From an uncultured Collinsella sp. (lineage in GTDB: Bacteria > Actinomycetota > Coriobacteriia > Coriobacteriales > Coriobacteriaceae), in NCBI GenBank assembly GCA_902478945.1, contig CABSMX010000037.1, forward strand, positions 1 to 18,225: DNA of 18,225 bases, read 5' to 3'. A program made the position numbers and the translations under genes. How positions within the stretch are numbered: position 1 is the first letter of the stretch; every line of letters starts with the position of its first letter. Below, piece by piece: positions 1-5,684 of this stretch. The notes under the pieces are model-generated. The model saw only the letters and a list, made by a program, of their open reading frames with translations. It had not been told where the DNA came from and did not search any database.

Positions 1-48
1 TCTACACTCGACTAGTCGTCGGCAGCGTCAGATGTGTATAAGAGACAG
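1..48. other. Illumina Nextera adapter contamination
   Basis: Not genomic. Bases 1-7 match the end of the P5 primer, 8-15 (TCGACTAG) sit where the i5 index belongs, 16-29 (TCGTCGGCAGCGTC) are the read-1 linker and 30-48 (AGATGTGTATAAGAGACAG) are the Tn5 mosaic end. The contig's real sequence begins at 49. Read on the minus strand, the adapter adds the artificial peptide tail SYTHLTLPTTSRV to the neighbouring SIR2 gene. Any annotation using that tail or its stop codon is wrong. Confidence 0.97.
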
Positions 49-664
49 CCGCATAGTCAGCGCTGGTCAGGACGATGCTTCCCGCCCTCGAGACTGAGCC
101 ATGGATCTTGTATATCTCCTGAGAGAAAGCCTGGTCAGAGAACAGGAGGTCGCTTTCTCCGACGTAGGTCGTGAAACCAGGGAATAGGGTCTCACACATA
201 CAGTCATAATTCGTGGTGATGATGCCGGCAACTTTTTCCCTGCCCGCCTTCGCCAGCTTCTCAGTTTCGGCGCTCTCGACGAGACGAGCTCTCGCGATCT
301 TATCTGCGACGTAGATCTTCATGGGCGAAGCGTCCCCGGTAAGCTCGTCACTGTGATCTTCGCGGAAGGCAGCGAATTCATCCGATGCAAAGAGCTCGTG
401 GTTTACTTCGCTTTCCATGAGCGTGGCAACGTACGGCAGTTCGGACTCGACCTCGCCGTTCTGGACAGCAATCTTCGCCTGGCTCTTGAAGCGCGCGAAG
501 GCATATGGGTCGTCAAGCACCTCGGCGCAGATATCCGAAAGCAGCCCCTCCCATCCCGGCGTGCCGCAGTAACGACGGGAGAGGCCAGAGCCGATGAAGA
601 GAAACGGATAACGCCCGGCATCATCAACAGCTTTGTGGATTATCGATTTGATTCTCTCGTCCAT
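49..664 (-). CDS. SIR2-like domain protein, 3' truncated by contig end
   Basis: N-terminal ~205 residues of a SIR2-family protein; the rest is missing because the contig ends in adapter at base 48. Visible family motifs are the nucleotide-binding GSGLS with a following arginine pair (residues ~25-31), PGWEGLL (~36-42), TTNYD (~150-154, conserved Asn) and IYKIHGS (~184-190, the probable catalytic His). These are the marks of bacterial SIR2_2-type domains, which in many anti-phage proteins hydrolyse NAD+. Deacetylase activity is less likely in this context. The start at 664 is chosen because AGGAGG (complement of 671-677) lies 7 bases upstream; an in-frame ATG nine codons earlier (691) has the ribosome site inside it. 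The gene begins 39 bases after the stop of the nuclease remnant on the same strand, so the two look like the tail of one operon. Which effector or partner domain follows the SIR2 domain cannot be known from this window. Confidence 0.8.
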
Positions 665-670
665 AATCTT

Positions 671-677
671 TCCTCCT
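671..677 (-). promoter_or_regulatory. Shine-Dalgarno site deciding the SIR2 start
   Basis: On the minus strand the complement reads AGGAGGA, 6-7 bases before the ATG at 664. It selects this start over the upstream ATG at 691. Confidence 0.75.
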
Positions 678-703
678 GTACCAATCGACATGCTCGTGAA
701 ATG

Positions 704-1111
704 TTATCCCACCAACTTCGGCGAGTGCGGGCTGAAAGCATCGTTGCCGTTCTGCCCGTCGACCAATCCGCACGCGAGACTCAGCGGCACAACTGCAGCG
801 TTCTCGACCTCCACGCTAAGCACGTAGTGGAAGTCCGCCCCCTGGCTCCCACGATTCCGCTCGTAACCAATGGCGGCCAGCCGGTCGGCTAGTTCGTCTC
901 TCGAAACCAGCTCGTTAGCCTTCACCTTGCAAAGCATGGGTTCAAGTTCGTAAGTGTTTGTCTCGCTGATTGCGTTCCTGTAGAAGCGGAAATGGGTCGT
1001 ACGAAAGAGATCTTTATGATGGGAGTACACGTGCCCGTCCTTAATGGCGTAGAAGTAGAAAAGGAACTCACCGCCCTCGTTTAGCCTGCCGCTACTTTCA
1101 AGGAAGCGGTA
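704..1111 (-). pseudogene. Remnant: C-terminal module of an R2/McrC-like restriction nuclease
   Basis: The last 133 residues of this reading frame (bases 707-1105) align without gaps to residues 679-811 of the R2 nuclease at 5685-8120. By hand count about three quarters of positions are identical, including both ends (FLESSGRL at the start, NDAFSPHSPK near the stop). The DNA is also recognisably similar and inverted relative to R2. The frame stays open to an ATG at 1432, but those ~105 extra residues show no likeness to R2 and that ATG has no ribosome site. I therefore take the functional homology to end near 1111. The DUF2357 and nuclease parts are absent, so it cannot cut DNA. It is either the 3' scar of a second restriction operon that continued into the SIR2 gene, or a spare C-terminal cassette. 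Confidence 0.7.
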
Positions 1112-1937
1112 AATTTGTGGCGCTACAACGGAGAGCCGATTACGCTTCCGAAGCGATTTGCCCCACGAGCTGAGTTTATTGAATACCACAACGATATGAT
1201 ATTTAAAGGGTAATTGGACTATCTCCCGACCAAACGAGGATTCGGATTGGCTTGCTGAAATGTGGCAGTGCCCTGTTCTAAGCAACGTATTTGCGATAGA
1301 GTCGCGCGGGAACGGTGCTCGGGGCCGTTGCACCAGTAGCAAATTACTTATATCGAGCGATGTGATGCTGCGATTTCGGAAATGCTTGCCTGGTTGCGGC
1401 GCCGACTTCGAAAAGCTGGTTTTTATTTCCATTGCAGCTGAAACAGGCCGTCAAAATTCATGGAAGATCTTTTCGATAGTAATGGATGAACTGAGGAGGT
1501 TTGTCTGGAGGGTGGATCGAGGTTCAAGATTGTTGCGCTCTGAAACGTTTCAGCTGAGGTCGGAGAGCGATCGCATGAGTCGATTTATATTTCGGCAGCG
1601 TTGCATCCATAGAAGAGAGAGGGATGCGTATTCGTTTGGCAGCGAGGGCGTGAGTGGGCGGGAACTTCGTGGCGTACAGCAATAAGGCTATACCTAAAAG
1701 CCTTTGTGTTGAACGGGTTTTCGCGGGAGCGGAGGGTGCGTGCCGCGAGGGACGGTCCGCGGCACGACCGACCCGGCGCGGCATCCGGAGCGGACGCGGA
1801 TGCGGCGCGGACGGCCTCTGACGGGCGAGCATGCGACAGTGGTTGCCCTGCTGGGCGGCAATAAGCTCGAATCGAGCACGAGCGATTCTTGTCCGGGCGA
1901 AACGTTACAACTGGATTTGTTCTGTTGCCGACTGATC
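1112..1937. other. Intergenic stretch, no convincing gene
   Basis: About 830 bases between the nuclease remnant and the methyltransferase operon. Open frames on both strands here give arginine/serine-rich translations without ribosome sites or family motifs, and I do not call them. The composition changes inside it: fairly A+T-rich up to ~1700, then a very GC-rich block at ~1720-1850. It contains a weak hairpin (AAGGCT/AGCCTT, 1684-1704) and a perfect GC-rich inverted repeat (1739-1766). It is probably leftover DNA from recombination around the restriction locus. Confidence 0.5.
1739..1766. repeat. GC-rich perfect inverted repeat
   Basis: CGTGCCGCG (1739-1747) and its exact complement CGCGGCACG (1758-1766) enclose a 10-base loop. 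There is no T tract on either side, so it is not a standard intrinsic terminator. It could be a protein-binding site or a recombination scar. Confidence 0.5.
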
Positions 1938-1976
1938 TTGAAGCATGTTGGAAGAAACGGAATTATAATTATTTAT
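1938..1976 (+). promoter_or_regulatory. Candidate promoter of the restriction-modification operon
   Basis: A perfect TATAAT lies at 1964-1969 in an A+T-rich patch, about 25 bases before the ATG of the first methyltransferase. The -10 sits inside a perfect palindrome, AATTATAATT (1961-1970). The best -35 is TTGAAG at 1938-1943, but its 20-base spacing is long, so the call rests mainly on the -10 and on position. LlaJI-type operons are known to be transcriptionally autoregulated by methylation; whether this one is cannot be seen. Confidence 0.35.
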
Positions 1977-1994
1977 TTGTCTGTATCTATCGAA

Positions 1995-2933
1995 ATGGAG
2001 ACCGAGCGCGTGGAAAACGAGAGGAACATAACGGCAGTTGACCTTTTCGCCGGCTGCGGCGGAATGTCCCTCGGCTTCGAAAAGGCTGGCGTCAATGTTG
2101 TGGCTGCCTACGACAATTGGGACGCTGCCATTGATGTCTATCGCGCTAACTTCCAGCATCCTGTTTTCAAAAGGGATCTCTCCGACGTTTCCGTATCCGA
2201 GGAAGTTGCCGGCTTCGCTCCGGATATCATCATCGGCGGGCCTCCTTGTCAGGATTTCTCGCAGGCCGGCAAGAGATCCGAGGATGGTGGGCGCGCAATC
2301 CTCTCTGTTAGATATGCCGAGATCATCGCGAGGTGCAAGCCTCGCTTCATCGTTATGGAGAACGTCCCACGCGTTCGAACGAGCAAATCCATGGAAGCGA
2401 TTCGGGCCACCCTCAAAGCGCAGGGTTATGGCTTGAGTGGGCGAGTGATGGATGCAAGCCTGTGCGGGGTCCCCCAAGCTCGCAAGAGATACTTCTTGAT
2501 CGGATGCCTTGGGGCGCCCGACGGGTTCCTCGACCCATATCTTGAGAAGGGCCTTTCTGACCATCAGATGACAATTCGTGAGTATCTCGGTAACGAGCTT
2601 GGAATTGATTACTACTTCAGAATTCCGCGAAGCTACACGAGGCGGGCCATCTTCAGCATCGACGAGCCCTCGGTCACTATTCGTGGTGTGGACAGGCCGA
2701 TACCGCCGAACTACAAGCTTCACCCCAACGACGCGGCGGACCTCAGTCAAGCCCGGTGCTTGACTCCAAAGGAACGCAGTAGGATCCAGACTTTCCCGGA
2801 GTCTTTCAAGTTCTTTGGGAGTAAGACGGATATCAACCAGATGGTGGGCAACGCCGTACCGGTAAACCTTGCCACCTACGTTGCACGAGCGCTACTAGAG
2901 TACAGGAGGGATGTGAGCGATGGACTGCGTTGA
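1995..2933 (+). CDS. DNA cytosine-5 methyltransferase (M1 of LlaJI-like system)
   Basis: A 312-residue S-adenosylmethionine-dependent enzyme that methylates C5 of cytosine to protect host DNA. The C5-MTase motifs are in order: I DLFAGCGG (16-23), IV PPCQDFS with catalytic Cys85 (83-89), VI ENV (122-124), VIII QARKRYFLIG (161-170), a short target-recognition region (~175-250), IX around LTPKERSRIQTFP, and X GNAVPV (285-290). The length is at the short end for the family. The ATG at 1995 has no clear ribosome site; an in-frame GTG at 2010, with GGAG 9 bases upstream, is an equally good start and loses only five residues. The open frame runs upstream to a GTG at 1740, but that translation is not family-like. 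The gene overlaps M2 by 14 bases and opens the four-gene operon. Confidence 0.93.
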   Translation: METERVENERNITAVDLFAGCGGMSLGFEKAGVNVVAAYDNWDAAIDVYRANFQHPVFKRDLSDVSVSEEVAGFAPDIIIGGPPCQDFSQAGKRSEDGGRAILSVRYAEIIARCKPRFIVMENVPRVRTSKSMEAIRATLKAQGYGLSGRVMDASLCGVPQARKRYFLIGCLGAPDGFLDPYLEKGLSDHQMTIREYLGNELGIDYYFRIPRSYTRRAIFSIDEPSVTIRGVDRPIPPNYKLHPNDAADLSQARCLTPKERSRIQTFPESFKFFGSKTDINQMVGNAVPVNLATYVARALLEYRRDVSDGLR

Positions 2934-3807
2934 TCTTTTCTCGGGATGCGGCGGTATGTCGCTCGGATTCCAGAATGCGGGCTTCAACATAAAGGCGGCG
3001 TTTGATAACTGGCAGGCGGCTGTCGACATCTATTCGGCAAACTTCGACCACCCGGCATTCAAATACGATCTTTACGATGCGGAAGCGGTCCCGAAAATTG
3101 AAGAGTATTCGCCGTCGATGATAATCGGTGGCCCCCCTTGCCAGGACTTCTCCATTGCGGGCGCCAGACAGCGCGGCAAAAGGGCCAATCTCACCATCCG
3201 ATATGCTGAGATAGTTCGGGACGTCAGACCCGAGTGGTTCGTCATGGAGAATGTTTACAATATCGAGCGGATGGACGTCCTGCCCGAGGCGCTGGAAATA
3301 TTCCGCAATGCTGGATACGGTCTCACGAGGCGCGTCCTCAACGCCAGTCTATGTGGTGTGCCTCAGATTCGCAGGCGCTTTATCCTTGTCGGTCATCTTG
3401 GTGATAAAGATGACTTTCTCGGCGAACTCTTGGATTCAAGGCTGAGCGACAAGCAGATGACCGTCAGGGATTACCTTGGCGATTCGCTCGGCACGCAATA
3501 CTTCTACATGCATCCACGCAACTTCCAGCGTAGGGGCGTCTTCACGATTGACGAGCCAGCGGTAACGGTACGAGGCACCAACCGTCCGATACCGCCAGCA
3601 TATAAGAGGCATCATGCCGACAAGGCTGATATTTCTGAAGGTGTGAGAGCCTTAACATACAAGGAGCGCAGCTATCTGCAAACCTTCCCCGAAGAGTTTG
3701 AGTTTGTCGGGTCCAAGACAGACATTGAGCAGGCGATTGGCAATGCCGTGCCAGTTAAGCTTGCTGAGTACGTTGCTAGATGCATAGCTGACTATGCAGC
3801 AGATTAA
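2920..3807 (+). CDS. DNA cytosine-5 methyltransferase (M2 of LlaJI-like system)
   Basis: A second cytosine-5 methyltransferase, 295 residues, about half identical to M1 over its whole length and so probably a tandem duplicate. Motif I is right at the start (DLFSGCGG, 5-12). It is followed by PPCQDFS with catalytic Cys74 (72-78), ENV (110-112), QIRRRFILVG (149-158) and GNAVPV (274-279). The start is firm: AGGAGG at 2904-2909 is 10 bases upstream, and nothing before motif I is needed. The start codon lies inside the end of M1, which implies translational coupling. In LlaJI-type systems with an asymmetric recognition site, two C5 methyltransferases modify opposite strands. That role is inferred here. 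The target-recognition regions of M1 and M2 are strikingly alike. Confidence 0.93.
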   Translation: MDCVDLFSGCGGMSLGFQNAGFNIKAAFDNWQAAVDIYSANFDHPAFKYDLYDAEAVPKIEEYSPSMIIGGPPCQDFSIAGARQRGKRANLTIRYAEIVRDVRPEWFVMENVYNIERMDVLPEALEIFRNAGYGLTRRVLNASLCGVPQIRRRFILVGHLGDKDDFLGELLDSRLSDKQMTVRDYLGDSLGTQYFYMHPRNFQRRGVFTIDEPAVTVRGTNRPIPPAYKRHHADKADISEGVRALTYKERSYLQTFPEEFEFVGSKTDIEQAIGNAVPVKLAEYVARCIADYAAD

Positions 3808-3821
3808 TTGTGGTGGTTGCC

Positions 3822-5681
3822 ATGTCCTTTGTCGATGAATGGAATTTGAGCTATCCCATTCCGAATTCTATATATAGCGAGAATACGCTATCCGTTCGCG
3901 GGAGAACAGTTGGACAAGGTGGTGCTGGACAGTACGAACTCAAAGGTTCAGGCTCTCTTGCAAACGGGGATACGCTGACTGCAGTTGACATTATCGGACA
4001 CGCAATCATCTTGGAAGTAGTCGTACCCTCTACTGGGCAAGTTGTCTCCCTTGGCACGCGTTATCCCGTTGCAAAAAAAGGCGGAAAAGTACGTGTGCAA
4101 ATACAAGGAGACGGGGCAAAGCGTCCAAATGTCGGCAACTTGTTTGCCGCACTGCTGTTGTTGCCAGTGACGGGCAAAGTAAACGATTCATCGCCGTTGC
4201 AAGAGGACGGTTTTGCGGAAAGGACATTCTGGATGGATGCAGCCGAAGTAAAGCCTGTGGGCGTCTCCGAAGATGCATATATCTTGGAGCTAACGAAACT
4301 CTTCTTCGCCACTGGAAGCAGATACAAAGACGGGCAGTTTTCGGGTGCGATAGATTACGATTACAAGTCGAGAATTGACGATCTTATTGCCCTTTGCAAT
4401 CGCGGATGCAAGATGAGGGCTGGTAGCCTGACCACGGCATTCAAGTATTTCGCTGACGTTTACGCAGGGAAACTTGAGTTTGATTACAGCGTGGCTGAGT
4501 TCATGCGAAACCTCATAGCGAGCCAATTGATTGCCGAAGAGGGCATCGACTACGAACAAGGCGATGACGTGCTGCCCGCAATGCATCAACTAATCGACCT
4601 TGCTGCAAAGAATTCATCGAAAGCATCAAGCAGAGAGAAGAGGACTTTTCAGCTAAACAACCTTCCAGCTGAATTTAAAACCGACTTCTCCAGGCGCTAC
4701 ATCACGTCACTACTGGCAAAGCCCTTTGTCATCCTTGCTGGCAACAGCGGAACAGGCAAGACGCGGATTTCCAAGCGTTTTGCAAAGTACCTTGAGGTCT
4801 TGGATGAAGACGGGGAGCCAAACTGGTTGCTCGTCCCGGTCGGTGCCGACTGGACCGACAACACCAAGGTGCTGGGCTTCTTCAACCCGATTGCAGACGG
4901 CGGCAAAGGCGCGTACGAAGAGACCGGCATACTGAGACTCATCGAACGGGCCAACGCTAACCCCGAGGTTCCGTATTTCCTCATCCTCGACGAGATGAAC
5001 CTGAGCCATGTCGAGCGGTATTTCTCAGACTTCCTCAGCCACATGGAGACCATCGGCGAGGATAACCTCATCGTGCTTGATGGGTACGGCGATGGCGGTG
5101 CTGGCAGGCTGCCCTATCCGCAGAACCTGTTCGTTGTCGGCACCGTGAACATCGATGAGACCACTTACATGTTTAGCCCCAAGGTGCTCGACAGGGCAAA
5201 CGTCATAGAGTTCAAGCCGTCGAAGGCCGAAGTCCTCGCAGGGTTCAAAGCCATCGAGGATGCGCCGGACGTTGTCGTCGCAGCTTCCGGCGTCCCCCAG
5301 GCTTTTCTGCGTCTCGCCAAGGACATATGGGAGGGAGCCAATTACATCAGCGAAGATGATGCTAACGCCATCTTCGAGAAGTTCGGCAAGCTGTATGAAG
5401 AGCTGGAGAAATGCGGCTATGAGTTTGCCTTCCGCACCGTGCGCGAAGTGCGAATGTACGTTAATGCCGCGCACGAGCTTGACGGCGAGAACTACGAACT
5501 CGAGCGTTCTGTCGATGAGCAGATTGTCCAGAAGGTGCTGCCGAAGCTCCATGGTAACAAGCGTGAGATCGGCAATCTGCTTAAAAGCCTGAAAGACATA
5601 TGCGATGGCGAGCTGAGCTCCGTTAAGATAAGCCAGATGGCAGCGAAACTCGATAACGTGCAGTATGCGAGCTTCATCTAG
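3822..5681 (+). CDS. McrB-like AAA+ GTPase, R1 subunit of LlaJI-like restriction system
   Basis: A 619-residue motor subunit of a two-protein restriction enzyme; it would bind DNA, hydrolyse nucleotide (GTP in McrB) and drive the partner nuclease. Residues 1 to ~290 match no domain I recognise and presumably read the DNA target. The AAA+ core shows Walker A GNSGTGKT (~307-314), Walker B LILDEMN (~387-393), the sensor-like segment GTVNIDE (~440-446) and LDRAN with a candidate arginine finger (~456-460). This is the McrB pattern, although the canonical MNxxDR signature is altered to VNIDE. I choose the ATG at 3822, preceded by a GTGGTGG-like site; GTG codons at 3810 and 3813 are in frame. It begins 14 bases after M2 and ends 3 bases before R2. 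GC is lower in the N-terminal part than in the AAA+ part, which may mean an exchanged specificity domain. Confidence 0.9.
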   Translation: MSFVDEWNLSYPIPNSIYSENTLSVRGRTVGQGGAGQYELKGSGSLANGDTLTAVDIIGHAIILEVVVPSTGQVVSLGTRYPVAKKGGKVRVQIQGDGAKRPNVGNLFAALLLLPVTGKVNDSSPLQEDGFAERTFWMDAAEVKPVGVSEDAYILELTKLFFATGSRYKDGQFSGAIDYDYKSRIDDLIALCNRGCKMRAGSLTTAFKYFADVYAGKLEFDYSVAEFMRNLIASQLIAEEGIDYEQGDDVLPAMHQLIDLAAKNSSKASSREKRTFQLNNLPAEFKTDFSRRYITSLLAKPFVILAGNSGTGKTRISKRFAKYLEVLDEDGEPNWLLVPVGADWTDNTKVLGFFNPIADGGKGAYEETGILRLIERANANPEVPYFLILDEMNLSHVERYFSDFLSHMETIGEDNLIVLDGYGDGGAGRLPYPQNLFVVGTVNIDETTYMFSPKVLDRANVIEFKPSKAEVLAGFKAIEDAPDVVVAASGVPQAFLRLAKDIWEGANYISEDDANAIFEKFGKLYEELEKCGYEFAFRTVREVRMYVNAAHELDGENYELERSVDEQIVQKVLPKLHGNKREIGNLLKSLKDICDGELSSVKISQMAAKLDNVQYASFI

Positions 5682-5684
5682 CCT

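Noticed and set aside
353..892. 179-codon plus-strand frame
   Set aside because: It lies opposite the SIR2 gene and the nuclease remnant, both of which have motif or homology support; the translation has no family features and no ribosome site.
1260..1685. 141-codon plus-strand frame in the gap before the methyltransferases
   Set aside because: The translation is Arg/Ser-rich, with no ribosome site and no motif; it looks like an open frame in decayed DNA.
1684..1704. AAGGCT/AGCCTT hairpin as a terminator
   Set aside because: The short stem, nine-base loop and imperfect T tail (TTGTGTT) are too weak to call.
1740..1994. N-terminal extension of M1 by 85 codons from a GTG
   Set aside because: It is encoded by GC-rich palindromic DNA and includes the promoter-like TATAAT; methyltransferases of this family start close to motif I.
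3874..3891. ATAGCG/CGCTAT inverted repeat early in the McrB-like gene
   Set aside because: Only six bases per arm, within coding sequence; expected by chance in a window this size.
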